A stretch of DNA of 64,000 nt, from positions 2,294,001 through 2,358,000 of the forward strand of contig CAWFTN010000001.1 of NCBI GenBank assembly GCA_963818925.1, in the 5' to 3' direction. Shown here in pieces: positions 35,391 to 44,011 of this stretch. A program made the translations under genes and the position numbers. Under the pieces are notes generated by a model. The model was not told the DNA's origin and searched no databases. It saw nothing but the letters and a program-made list of their open reading frames with translations. How positions within the stretch are numbered: the first letter of the stretch is position 1; every line of letters starts with the position of its first letter. The DNA is from JAMXLG01 sp963818925 (lineage in GTDB: Bacteria > Vulcanimicrobiota > Vulcanimicrobiia > Vulcanimicrobiales > Vulcanimicrobiaceae).

Positions 35391-36815
35391 CTACAGAGCA
35401 GCAAGCTTTTGCGTTACCGAGACGAGGGTCGTGAGCGCGCTTCGTGATTGTGCAAGGGGTGTCGCGGCGTAGCCGACGATCAATCCGTTTCGCGCCGGAC
35501 GTTCGAAGTAAAAGCTGGAGAGCGCCGGCACGATCACGCCGGCCTCGTGCGCTTCTGAGCTGAGAAGCCTATCCGAGACGCGGGGGATGAGATCGGCGAC
35601 AAAATGCAGTCCCGCGCCGGAGTCGGCAATCGAAAAGAGGCCGGTCTTCTGCAACAACGCTTGCACGTGCAGGCGCCGGCCGTCGTACAGCGTTCGCATT
35701 TTGCGAATGTGACGTGCAAAGTGGCCGCGTTCCATAAAATCGGCTAGCGCCGCCTGAATCAAGGCGCTCGGAACGCCGCCCGCTATCGTATGGCATGCGA
35801 CAAACACGTCGCGCAGAATCGGCGGCACGATGACGTACCCCACGCGCAGCGCGGGCGAAAGCACTTTACTGAACGTGCCGAGATAAACGACGCGCTGACG
35901 TTCGCTCAACGCGTAGAGCGACGGCATTGCGCGGCTCGTGTAGTGAAACTCGCTGTCGTAGTCGTCCTCGACGATCCAGGCGTCCTCGCGCTCCGCCCAG
36001 TCGAGCAGCTTCAGACGACGCTCGAGTGAGAGCACGACGCCGGTCGGAAGCTGATGCGACGGCGTTACGTAGGCAAGCCGCGCGCTTCTGCGCGCAAACG
36101 CATCGACGTCGATGCCTAGTTCGTCGACCGCAACGTTTACTGCACGAAGTCCGCGCGCGGAAAAGGCAGCGCGGGCATTCGGATATCCAGGATCTTCCAG
36201 AACGACGGCGTCGCCGCGTTTGAGGAGCGCATCCGCAATCAAATGCAATGCGGCTTGTGCGCCGTTCGTTATGAAGACTTGGTCGGGAGAACAATCGGCG
36301 CCCCGTGTTTGCGCCACACGCCGCGCGATCTCCGTGCGAAGCGGCAAATCGCCTTGCGCATCGGGATAATCAAGGAGCGCAAGATCCGAGGCGGCGCGAG
36401 TAATCGATCGCCGGAATTCCGCGACCGGAAATGCGTCCAATGCCGGAATGCACGGGCGAAACGGACGCGTGATGCTTCCGTTGCGCGCAAGGTCGCGAAC
36501 GTCCAGGTAGCGTTGCGCATCGGACGTCGGCGTGAACGAACGAACGGCGCGGCCATTTTTGTGCGTGCGCGCCACGTCGTTACTGACGAAGGTGCCGATA
36601 CCCCGCACCGTAACCAGATATCCCTCGGCGTGCAACTGTCCGAGCGCATCCACGATCGTGTTGCGTGACACACCCAGCTCGGATTGCAATTCGCGACTGG
36701 AGACGATGCGTTCGCCTGCGGCGAGGCGTCCATTGAGAATCGCCTCCCGCAAACCGGAGGCGACTTGGCGATGCAACGGCATGCCGGAGCTCCGGTCGAC
36801 CATGATGAGCGCCAT
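35391..36815 (-). CDS. MocR-type GntR regulator fused to an aminotransferase-like domain
   Basis: 474 residues. The N-terminal ~75 form a GntR winged helix (MPLHRQVASGLREAILNGRL, AAGERIVSSRELQSELGVSR, ALGQLHAEGYLVTVRGIGTF). The rest is a fold-type-I PLP domain with YPDAQGDLPLRTEIARRVAQ, FITNGAQAALHLIADALLKR and the PLP-lysine segment YLGTFSKVLSPALRVGYV (Lys near 315). MocR proteins such as PdxR and GabR sense PLP or amino compounds and control neighbouring genes. It is divergent from the operon starting at 36883. Confidence 0.93.
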   Translation of the reverse strand: MALIMVDRSSGMPLHRQVASGLREAILNGRLAAGERIVSSRELQSELGVSRNTIVDALGQLHAEGYLVTVRGIGTFVSNDVARTHKNGRAVRSFTPTSDAQRYLDVRDLARNGSITRPFRPCIPALDAFPVAEFRRSITRAASDLALLDYPDAQGDLPLRTEIARRVAQTRGADCSPDQVFITNGAQAALHLIADALLKRGDAVVLEDPGYPNARAAFSARGLRAVNVAVDELGIDVDAFARRSARLAYVTPSHQLPTGVVLSLERRLKLLDWAEREDAWIVEDDYDSEFHYTSRAMPSLYALSERQRVVYLGTFSKVLSPALRVGYVIVPPILRDVFVACHTIAGGVPSALIQAALADFMERGHFARHIRKMRTLYDGRRLHVQALLQKTGLFSIADSGAGLHFVADLIPRVSDRLLSSEAHEAGVIVPALSSFYFERPARNGLIVGYAATPLAQSRSALTTLVSVTQKLAAL

Positions 36816-36882
36816 AGTGGTCCTGTCGTTCTCATGGATCGTGGTTCTTTCCTAGGGCCACAAGAGACGGTACGCTGGGAGC

Positions 36883-37371
36883 ATGATGAACCAACCGCTG
36901 ACGCGCGACGGACAGCGCGACTTTGATTTCTTTTACGGCACGTGGCGCGTGGCGCACCGGCGCCTGCGCGATCCGCTGACCGGATCCAACACCTGGTACC
37001 AATTCGAAACGTCAGCGGTCGTGCGGCCGCTCTGGGGCGGAAAAGGCAACGTAGACGAAATCTGCGGCGAATCGCCGGACGGTCCGTTCGAAGGCATGAC
37101 GTTGCGGTTGTACGATCTCGATTCCGGGGTGTGGAGTCTCTATTGGGCGACGCCGCAGCGTGGCCTCATCACCGTTCCAAACGTCGGTGCCTTCGACGAC
37201 AGCGGCATCGGCGATTTCTTCAGTCATGAAGAATTCAACGGCACGCCGATCATCTGCCGCTATCGTTGGACGCAAGAGTGGAACGAGGGCTGCCGCTGGG
37301 AGCAGGCGTTTTCAACGAATAACGGCGCGACATGGGAGACGAACTGGATCATGGAGTTTACTCGTCCATGA
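36883..37371 (+). CDS. DUF1579-like small protein
   Basis: 162 residues, no signal peptide. DFDFFYGTWRVAHRRLRDPL, then GNVDEICGESPDGPFEGMTL and RWTQEWNEGCRWEQAFSTNN, ending GATWETNWIMEFTRP. The pattern of D-F-x-x-G-x-W near the start and W-E-x-x-F-S-x-D/N-G-G-x-T-W-E near the end is that of DUF1579-type lipocalin-like proteins. Two adjacent ATGs (36883, 36886) are possible starts. First gene of an operon with overlapping junctions, divergent from MocR. Confidence 0.75.
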   Translation: MMNQPLTRDGQRDFDFFYGTWRVAHRRLRDPLTGSNTWYQFETSAVVRPLWGGKGNVDEICGESPDGPFEGMTLRLYDLDSGVWSLYWATPQRGLITVPNVGAFDDSGIGDFFSHEEFNGTPIICRYRWTQEWNEGCRWEQAFSTNNGATWETNWIMEFTRP

Positions 37372-38084
37372 TCGCCGGCGCGACTCTTTCGACAGTCGAA
37401 CTGCGGCGATATCGAATGAAGCCGGGCCGCCGCGACGACTTGATCGAGCTTTTCGAAGAACACTTCATCGAGAGTCAAGAAGCATGCGGCATGTTCCCGA
37501 TAGGACACTATCGCGATCTCGACGATGACGACGCGTTCACCTGGTTGCGCGGCTTTCCACGCTTCGAAGAGCGTGCAGCCGCATTAGAAGCGTTCTACGT
37601 GAACTCCGAGGTTTGGCGAGCGAACCGCGATGCTGCCAACGATACGATGATCGATTCCGACAACGTGTTGCTGCTGCGGCCGGCGCGCGAACGCAGCGGT
37701 TTCGATGTGAGCGGATTGATACGGCCGCAGGCGTCTGCGCGCGAAGAATCGCAGCGGTTGCTCTGGCTTTGTATTGTGATGCTTGCAATGCCGGTAAGCG
37801 AAGCCACCGTTACCTCCTTCGAACGCGAAGCGTTGCCGCTTCTCACCAATGCGGCGGAGCGCGTCTCATATTTCGTGACCGAACAACGCAACAACGAATT
37901 CCCGCGGCTGCCTGTCCGCGAAGGTGAATATGCGTTCGTTGCATCCGGTATGTGCCGGACCGTCGCCGGCGTCGAGCGCTGCAAAGACATCGTCAACGAG
38001 CGGTTCATTTCCTCACTCGTCGAACGCAGCATAAACATCGAGCTTCTGCGGCTGCGTCCGGCGCGCCGCTCGCTGCTGAGATAG
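37368..38084 (+). CDS. NIPSNAP-family protein
   Basis: The start is the ATG at 37368, overlapping the previous stop (ATGA); an in-frame ATG at 37332 lies inside the upstream gene. The first domain STVELRRYRMKPGRRDDLIE … FTWLRGFPRFEERAAALEAF is the NIPSNAP/ferredoxin-like dimeric alpha-beta fold, with YRMKPG and W-L-R-G-F as landmarks. The second half repeats the fold more loosely. Members are small binding or enzymatic domains of largely unknown function. Translationally coupled to the DUF1579-like gene. Confidence 0.82.
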   Translation: MIAGATLSTVELRRYRMKPGRRDDLIELFEEHFIESQEACGMFPIGHYRDLDDDDAFTWLRGFPRFEERAAALEAFYVNSEVWRANRDAANDTMIDSDNVLLLRPARERSGFDVSGLIRPQASAREESQRLLWLCIVMLAMPVSEATVTSFEREALPLLTNAAERVSYFVTEQRNNEFPRLPVREGEYAFVASGMCRTVAGVERCKDIVNERFISSLVERSINIELLRLRPARRSLLR

Positions 38085-38095
38085 GAGAAACGCCG

Positions 38096-38584
38096 ATGAA
38101 CGAGCACCACTTCGCGGTCGACATGCGGTGGACGGGAAATCAAGGGACGGGCACGAGCGGATATCGCGCATACACTCGTGACCACGAAATCTCCGCAGAT
38201 CAGAAATCACGTGCGATCGAAGGCTCGTCCCACCGGACGTTCCATGGCGATTCCTCGCGGTACAATCCCGAAGAGCTGCTCATTGCCGCGCTCTCGAGCT
38301 GTCATATGCTCGCGTATCTCCATCTGTGCGCCGATGCCGGCGTCGTCGTTACGGCATACGAAGATGCGGCAACGGGCACGATGGTGCTCAATCGTGACGG
38401 CAGCGGTCAAATGACGGAAGTCGTCCTCTCGCCGGCCGTGACGCTCGAGGAGCCCTCGCAGGCGGCGGTCGCAAACGATCTGCATCACGAAGCGCATGCA
38501 AAATGCTTCATTGCGCGTTCGGTGAACTTTGACGTGCGATGCGAACCGTCGATTCGAGCGGCTTCGGCGAGCGCGAATCCGTGA
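38096..38584 (+). CDS. OsmC-family peroxiredoxin-like protein
   Basis: 162 residues from ATG 38096 with AGGAG seven bases upstream. NPEELLIAALSSCHMLAYLH holds the conserved Glu and first redox Cys, and AHAKCFIARSVNF the second Cys (H-x-x-C pattern), as in OsmC/Ohr proteins that reduce organic hydroperoxides in the cytoplasm using a Cys pair. It lies 11 bp after the NIPSNAP gene and its last codons overlap the GNAT start (GTGA). Confidence 0.92.
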   Translation: MNEHHFAVDMRWTGNQGTGTSGYRAYTRDHEISADQKSRAIEGSSHRTFHGDSSRYNPEELLIAALSSCHMLAYLHLCADAGVVVTAYEDAATGTMVLNRDGSGQMTEVVLSPAVTLEEPSQAAVANDLHHEAHAKCFIARSVNFDVRCEPSIRAASASANP

Positions 38585-39030
38585 TTCGCCGCGCGACGAT
38601 CGACGATCTCGATCGCCTGCTGCCGTTAGTCCGCGGCTATCGGGAGTTCTACAAACAAGTACACAATGCAGCCGGGGAACGCGAGTTTATGCGGCGGCAT
38701 CTGCATGCGGATACGAGCATCGTGTTCCTAGCGCTCAGCGATACGGGCGAAGCAATCGGCTTCACGCAACTCTTCGAAACGTTCAGCACGGTGCATCTCT
38801 CCTCGACGCTCATCCTCGAGGATCTCTTCGTTTCGCCCGACGCGCGCAGCGCAGGCATCGCTTCGGCACTGCTCGATGCAGCAATCAGCTATGCGCGCGA
38901 CGGCGACGCGTCGGGGATGTTTCTCGAGACTGCAATGGATAACACCACTGCACAACGTGTGTACGAACGCAACGGATGGGCGCGCGAAGCCCGGTTCTAC
39001 AAGTACAACGCGCCGCTACGTCGCGACTAA
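38581..39030 (+). CDS. GNAT-family N-acetyltransferase
   Basis: A GTG at 38581 overlaps the OsmC stop by four bases and gives the usual GNAT start MIRRATIDDLDRLLPLVRGY; the ATG at 38539 would lie 46 bp inside OsmC. Acetyl-CoA binding is shown by ILEDLFVSPDARSAGIASAL (motif A, with a less typical R-S-A-G-I-A loop) and ETAMDNTTAQRVYERNGWAR (motif B). Length is 149 residues. Substrate unknown. Last gene of the 36883-39030 operon, with its end overlapping the convergent LysR gene by 15 bp. Confidence 0.9.
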   Translation: MIRRATIDDLDRLLPLVRGYREFYKQVHNAAGEREFMRRHLHADTSIVFLALSDTGEAIGFTQLFETFSTVHLSSTLILEDLFVSPDARSAGIASALLDAAISYARDGDASGMFLETAMDNTTAQRVYERNGWAREARFYKYNAPLRRD

Positions 39031-39960
39031 CCAGGAATTGCTCTGCGCGGCAGCCGGCGTGCGGTTTTCCAGGAAGAACGACACGAGCGACTCCACCGGC
39101 TTACGCGAAAGATCGCGCGCGACCAGATAGTAGCCGTTGTCGGTTGCCACGCTAAATTTTCCGAGGCGCGTGAAACGCCCGGTTGCAAGCAAATCGTCGT
39201 GAATGCCTTCCCAGAAGAGCGCAATGCCTTCGCCACGCTCCATCGACTGCGTCAGCATCACGTGACTCGGAAATCGCTGCAACTGCGAGTGAGTCGGCAC
39301 GACGTCAAACTGGCCGAGCCACCGCCGCCAATTCAATCCCGGGACCCGGCCGTTGTCGAGATCGAGCAACGGATGCGCTAAGAGCGGCTCGACCGATGAG
39401 AGGTTGCGCAGGTCCGGATGCTGCTCGACGTACGCTTTTGAAGCGACGGGAAACGCGCGCTCCGTATACAGCTCCGCGCTTTCGTAATTGGCCCATTTTC
39501 CATCGCCGAACCGAATCGAGAGATCGATGTCGGGCGTATCGAACTCGACGTAGGTCCACGTCGTTGCCGTCACGATTCGCACGTCGGTGTCCTTGAGGAA
39601 GTTTCGCAAGTCCGCGTAGCGGGGCATCAGCCATGCGCAGCCGACGTCGAAACTGCATGCGATCGTCACGAGCGCGCCGATGCTCTCGCGTTGCAGGCGT
39701 TCGATCGTGCGTGCGATGTCGTCGAATCCGTTGCGCACGGATTCGGCAATCGCCTGGCCTTCGGGCGTTACGAACACGTGGCGGCCGCGTCGTTCGAACA
39801 GGCGAAGCCCGCTCCATTGCTCGACCTGGGCAATGTGACGACTCACCGCAGAGGCGGCCACGTCTAATTCACGTGCCGCCTGCGAGAAGTTGCCGAACCG
39901 GACAGCGGCTTCTACAGCCGCGAGTGCATTGAGAGAAGGTAGGTCACGGCGTAAGGGCAT
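39016..39960 (-). CDS. LysR-family transcriptional regulator (GcvA-like)
   Basis: 314 residues. The N-terminal winged helix reads LPSLNALAAVEAAVRFGNFS QAARELDVAASAVSRHIAQV across about residues 8-47, followed by LFERRGRHVFVTPEGQAIAE. The effector domain contains the GcvA-type strand FDTPDIDLSIRFGDGKWANY. GcvA-like regulators control a nearby divergent gene in response to a small metabolite; here the divergent side holds only decayed sequence, so its target is not visible. Convergent with the GNAT gene. Confidence 0.92.
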   Translation of the reverse strand: MPLRRDLPSLNALAAVEAAVRFGNFSQAARELDVAASAVSRHIAQVEQWSGLRLFERRGRHVFVTPEGQAIAESVRNGFDDIARTIERLQRESIGALVTIACSFDVGCAWLMPRYADLRNFLKDTDVRIVTATTWTYVEFDTPDIDLSIRFGDGKWANYESAELYTERAFPVASKAYVEQHPDLRNLSSVEPLLAHPLLDLDNGRVPGLNWRRWLGQFDVVPTHSQLQRFPSHVMLTQSMERGEGIALFWEGIHDDLLATGRFTRLGKFSVATDNGYYLVARDLSRKPVESLVSFFLENRTPAAAQSNSWLVAT

Positions 39961-40082
39961 GTTACTGAGAATTACATGAAATTAATGGTTTGTCATTTCA
40001 TTTTTGCGTTCACAGAGCCATTCGGACTATATCTTAATTCACAAAACGGGAAGCGTTCTGCGAATTTTCTTAATGTAGCTCC

Positions 40083-40780
40083 TTGGACGCCGCGGTCGCG
40101 CAGGCGGGTCACGATGTCGACGCCTTGCGCGAACGGCACATTCCGGTCGTCGTCGTCCTGCGAGACCAACACCGGCGAACGCCACGTATTGAGCGACGCA
40201 ACCGGCGACGAATCGTAGGCAACTTTGCGTTGTGCCGGTGTACCGAGGGGCTTTCCGCCGTTCCCATCGTCCATGATCGTGGCCCAGTTGTGAACGCCCG
40301 CGATATCTGCACCCGCTTTGAAGATGTCGGAGTTGCGCGCCAGCGCGAGCGCCGTCAAAAGGCCGCCATACGATAGCCCGTAGATGCCCAACCGGTTGGC
40401 ATCAACCTCGGGAAGTTTTTGCAACTAGCGCGCGCCTGCGAGCACGTCTTGGTACTCCGACGCACCGAGCCAGCCGATGTTCTTCGCCTGACGGAAGTTG
40501 TGGCCGTACATGATCCCGCTGCGGTAGTCGATCGAAAGCACGATGAAGCCGCGATTGACGAGATACTGATTCTCCTCATACAGATACGTGTAGGCGTCCA
40601 TGTAGTGGAAGCCCGCGAGCATCTGCCGAACCGGGCCGCCGTCATCGAAGACGATCGTGGTCTTTCCCGCCACGGCGCGGAAGGAAGAGTTGCCCGTGAA
40701 TCACGAGGCCGTCCGGCGCGCGGAACGTGATCAGTTGCGGCTGCACGAGTTGGTTCGCGGGGAAGTTTGACGACGTACCC
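40083..40780 (-). pseudogene. Decayed S9 peptidase hydrolase domain
   Basis: On the minus strand the sequence follows the intact S9 peptidase (15336-17459): NFPANQLVQPQLITFRAPDG, then TIVFDDGGPVRQMLAGFHYM, IVLSIDYRSGIMYGHNFRQA, GIYGLSYGGLLTALALARNS and VLVSQDDDDRNVPFAQGVDI. Lesions: a +1 frameshift near 40680, a TAG at 40425-40427 where the intact copy has Trp (TGG), no beta-propeller, and loss of everything after RLRDRGV, including the catalytic His. It joins directly to the aspartyl-protease-like relic upstream. Confidence 0.88.
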
Positions 40781-41390
40781 CATTATACGTGTCTCCATAG
40801 GTGCGATGGAATGGGATCATCCGTCCGAACGTGCGCCGATAGTCGTCGTACTGCGTCCACGACGTGCCGCGGTAATCCTGGGTTGCGACGCGTCGGAGCA
40901 AGTACGTCGTTGCGTCGTAAAATCTGCGCTCGCTCGAGTCCCTTGCGCGGCTTGAAATCGAGGACGATCGACCGCGGCTCGGTTCTTGTGATACCGAGGA
41001 TCCGCGCGTCATCTGTATCGGCCAGCGTGTTCAATGCGACGCGGTAGGATTCGGCGCCGCGGTATCGTCGTCCGGATTCTTTGTCACGACGCCGTTCTCA
41101 GTCGAAGACCACTCGGTTCCACCGGACGAGCCATACGAATAGGTAAACGGCCCGTCGCGTACGACGGTTATATCGTCGTCGCCATCTTCGACCGTGTCGA
41201 GCCTCGCGGAGCTGCCGTCCCCCATTTCCGACGCTACGATGTGGTAACCGCCCCGAGGTAACCTTCCCGCGGCAACGCGGCTCTTCGCGAGCAGTTCATG
41301 GGCCGTGATCGTCGCAGGATCGTATTGGCTATCAACAGCGAGCCCATTGCATAACGCAAGCGCCTGTAAGAGTCCGCGAAACACGTCCAT
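40781..41390 (-). pseudogene. Decayed exported aspartyl-protease-associated (retropepsin-like family) gene, 5' part
   Basis: The first 119 codons are intact (MDVFRGLLQALALCNGLAVD, a signal peptide, then ITAHELLAKSRVAAGRLPRG). The frame shifts near 41045 (into VALNTLADTDDARILGIT) and again near 40920 (into FYDATTYLLRRVATQDYRGT). The layout of helix A-x-x-L-x-A-K, …FTYSYGSSGGTEWSSTENGV and GRMIPFHRTYGDTYNG is that of exported proteins with a C-terminal retropepsin domain. That domain is absent: the frame runs straight into the S9 relic at about 40781. Part of such a domain from another gene is seen at 63788. Confidence 0.65.
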
Positions 41391-41432
41391 GTTAATGAGG
41401 CGTGGATGCGGCGCCTGTCGAAATCGATCGAT

Positions 41433-41969
41433 CTATGACAAAAGGCCAATCACGGTTTTCCGCAGGGCACTTTGCTGTGCGTTCCATTCATCGACGAACA
41501 TCCGCAGCACGCGGCCCGTCAGGCCCCAAATGCGGCGGCCGTCATAGTCGAGCAACGTCGTTTCGATTTGCACTGCGCCGAGATCCATGACCCCGTCGCG
41601 CACCTCTTCGAGCAGCGTTACGAGCGGGACGCTGAACACACCCGCGGTCTCACTCGGATCGATTGCGAGCGGTCCGGGCTGCACGACCGCGACGTACGGC
41701 GTGACGATAAAGTTGCTGACGCGCGGGTTGAGGTCCGGAAATCTCCAGACGAACTCAACGCGTTCCGGCGCAACGCCTACCTCTTCTTCCATTTCGCGTA
41801 AGGCGGTGCGCTGCGCGTCGTTTTCGTCTTCCGGGTCCATCGCGCCGCCGGGTAATCCGATCTGTCCGGCGTGATGGCGCAGATGCGCCGCGCGTTCGAG
41901 GAAGACGACGCCGTGCGGCGGCGCGGAAAAGATTGCGAGTACGACCGCAGCTTTTCTCGGCTCAGACAC
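41433..41969 (-). CDS. NUDIX hydrolase, CoA pyrophosphatase type
   Basis: 178 residues. AAHLRHHAGQIGLPGGAMDP is the CoA-pyrophosphatase (UPF0035) signature L-R-x-H-x-G-Q-x-x-x-P-G-G, and it runs into the NUDIX box TALREMEEEVGV (R-E-x-x-E-E-x-G). Such enzymes hydrolyse CoA derivatives to phosphopantetheine and 3',5'-ADP. The start ATG overlaps the helicase stop at 41969, so it is the last gene of the flhA-secDF-helicase-NUDIX transcript. Confidence 0.92.
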   Translation of the reverse strand: MSEPRKAAVVLAIFSAPPHGVVFLERAAHLRHHAGQIGLPGGAMDPEDENDAQRTALREMEEEVGVAPERVEFVWRFPDLNPRVSNFIVTPYVAVVQPGPLAIDPSETAGVFSVPLVTLLEEVRDGVMDLGAVQIETTLLDYDGRRIWGLTGRVLRMFVDEWNAQQSALRKTVIGLLS

Positions 41970-44011
41970 TAGCGCAGCAATTCGACCTTCGACGGATAGA
42001 TCGGGCGATTGATGATCCGCTCGAGCGCATCCGCTTTCGCGTTGAGGACGAGGTCGCAGAAGCGCTTGAAGCTTTCACGCTCGGCTTCGCCTTCGGCAAA
42101 CCGTTCGTTTTGCGTGAGATCGACCTTGCCGTCGACTTTCCGGAAGCGGATATAGCGGCCGGCATCGTCTTCCGCGATTTCAACCAACCCTTCGTCTTCG
42201 AAGATACGCAGCGCGCGGCTAACGGTACGCTCGTTCACCTTATCGAGCTCCAACGTGCGTGCGACGTCCACGTAGCTCATCCGCACTTCGCCTTCATACG
42301 CGATGCCCCGGACGCCACGGTAGACCGCGCGCAGCACGTTGAGCGTCGGCGCTTCGCGATCGATGATGAATTCATTGATCGCACGATCGTGCACGCCGAA
42401 AAGTAGATGGATCTTCGCTTCGCCGCCGTCGCGCCCGGCACGCCCCGCTTGTTGATTGAATTCGGTGAAGTCGAAGTTGAGATGGTAGAGCACGACGTGA
42501 CGAACGTCCGGCAAATCGATCCCTTCGCCGAACGCGGAGGTTGCGACGACGGCTTGCAGCTCGCCGTTGCGGAAGTACCGTTCGACATCGTGGCGCTCGG
42601 GCGTCGGCATGCCGGCGTGATAGAACATCACGCGATTGCCGAGTTTCTTGCGTAACGCTTCGGCGACTTTCGTGGCTTCCGTACGGGAATTGCAGTACAC
42701 GATGCCTTTGTCGCCCGTGCGAAAGAGATCGTGGAGATATTCGGCTTTATCGCGCGTGCCGCGCGCGTCGAAGACATGGAGATTCTCGCGCACCGTCGGA
42801 TCGATCACCCACGCGCCGATCTTCAGATCGCGAACGATCTGCGCAAACGCGTCGTCGTTCGCGGTAGCGGTCAAAGCGAGAACCTGCGGGTTGCCGAGCG
42901 AGGCAATGGTTTCGCCCAAGCGTCCGTACGCGGCGCGATGTTTCGACTCGTACAGATGATGCGCTTCGTCGACGACGACGAAGCGCGGCGTGCTCGCGCC
43001 AGCGAATTCTTGACGATGGAATTCCAAGAACTCAGGCGTTGCGAGGATCAGGTCCCACTCGCCCTCGTGCAACGCTTCGAAGAGCTCCTCCCGCTCGTCG
43101 TGCGAGATCGAACCGTTCGCGCGATAGATACGTAAGCCGAATGGATCGAGTTTGCGCAGCAGCGCTTCGTATTGGTCGTTCGCAAGCGCGCGCAGCGGAT
43201 AGATAACGAGGGTCTTGCCGCCTCCGCGCAGCGCGCGGAGCGTTGCCGGATACTGAAAGCAAAACGATTTGCCGCGGCCGGTTCCCAGAACCGCGAGCGT
43301 ATTGCTGCCGTTTTCGATGCGTTCGAGGACGTCGAGTTGCGCTTCATGCGGGTGGCCCTCGCCGATCAGCGCGCGGCGTACCGCGTCCTCGAGATCGTCG
43401 CCGGTGGTACGGACGCGAGCGCGTAGCTCGGCGGCTTGCACGGCGCGCTGCGCGATCGATGCCGCGGCGTCACGCCATACGTAGACGTTGACGCCACGGT
43501 TCTTTCCCGAACCTCCGGTGAGGGATTCAATGCGCGCCCGGTAGCGTGCACCGGCGTCGATGACCGGCGCGATGTGTTTGGCGATGCCTTTGTTGATAAA
43601 TCCGAGCTGCAGTGCGCCGAAGAACACGGCGACGGCGTTCGGGTCGAATTCGTTCTCGGGCTGGCGCTGGAGTTGCACGTCGACACCGACGCGCAACCCC
43701 GCAATAACATCTTGCCGGCCCTCGAATGAGACGCCGGCAAGTTTCGTATGGAATTGCGATGCCTCGCCGATCGATGCGTAGCGGTCGCGGAGAAATTCCG
43801 CGCTGCGCGCGAAGGCATTGTCGACGAAGCTGGAAAGGTCCGACGATTCGCCCTTCGACAAACTCAGGGTGACGCTGTTTGCGGCGCCGCCATCCCCAGC
43901 GTCATGCTGAGCTTGTCGAAGCAGCGCTAATGCGCGCTCAAACGCACGTTCCGACGCCGTCGGCGGCGGAAGCGCGCGTTTACTCTTCGTGGTCGGCGTG
44001 CGGCTCGACAT
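41969..44011 (-). CDS. HIRAN-domain RecQ-like DEAH helicase
   Basis: 680 residues. A HIRAN domain (about 92-165: AGVSFEGRQDVIAGLRVGVD, ENEFDPNAVAVFFGALQLGF) precedes helicase core motifs: Walker A VLGTGRGKSFCF (about 240), DEAH in VVVDEAHHLYES (about 345), and LALTATAN. The second RecA-like domain contains VFYHAGM-type strand VMFYHAGMPTPERHDV, SAFGEGIDLPDVRHVV and QQAGRAGRDGG. A winged-helix-like C-terminus follows. HIRAN binds DNA ends at damaged or stalled forks. Residues 30-53 are encoded by an inserted inverted repeat (43851-43922). The gene start overlaps secF by 32 bp. Confidence 0.85.
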   Translation of the reverse strand: MSSRTPTTKSKRALPPPTASERAFERALALLRQAQHDAGDGGAANSVTLSLSKGESSDLSSFVDNAFARSAEFLRDRYASIGEASQFHTKLAGVSFEGRQDVIAGLRVGVDVQLQRQPENEFDPNAVAVFFGALQLGFINKGIAKHIAPVIDAGARYRARIESLTGGSGKNRGVNVYVWRDAAASIAQRAVQAAELRARVRTTGDDLEDAVRRALIGEGHPHEAQLDVLERIENGSNTLAVLGTGRGKSFCFQYPATLRALRGGGKTLVIYPLRALANDQYEALLRKLDPFGLRIYRANGSISHDEREELFEALHEGEWDLILATPEFLEFHRQEFAGASTPRFVVVDEAHHLYESKHRAAYGRLGETIASLGNPQVLALTATANDDAFAQIVRDLKIGAWVIDPTVRENLHVFDARGTRDKAEYLHDLFRTGDKGIVYCNSRTEATKVAEALRKKLGNRVMFYHAGMPTPERHDVERYFRNGELQAVVATSAFGEGIDLPDVRHVVLYHLNFDFTEFNQQAGRAGRDGGEAKIHLLFGVHDRAINEFIIDREAPTLNVLRAVYRGVRGIAYEGEVRMSYVDVARTLELDKVNERTVSRALRIFEDEGLVEIAEDDAGRYIRFRKVDGKVDLTQNERFAEGEAERESFKRFCDLVLNAKADALERIINRPIYPSKVELLR
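43851..43922. repeat. Inverted pair of the CTTCGACAARCTCAG repeat inside the helicase gene
   Basis: Left arm CTTCGACAAACTCAGGGTGACGCTG (43853-43877), 19-base spacer, right arm CAGCGTCATGCTGAGCTTGTCGAAG (43897-43921); the arms match at 22 of 25 positions. The element is 72 bp, a multiple of three, and is read through in frame as …LRQAQHDAGDGGAANSVTLS… without a stop. Confidence 0.75.
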
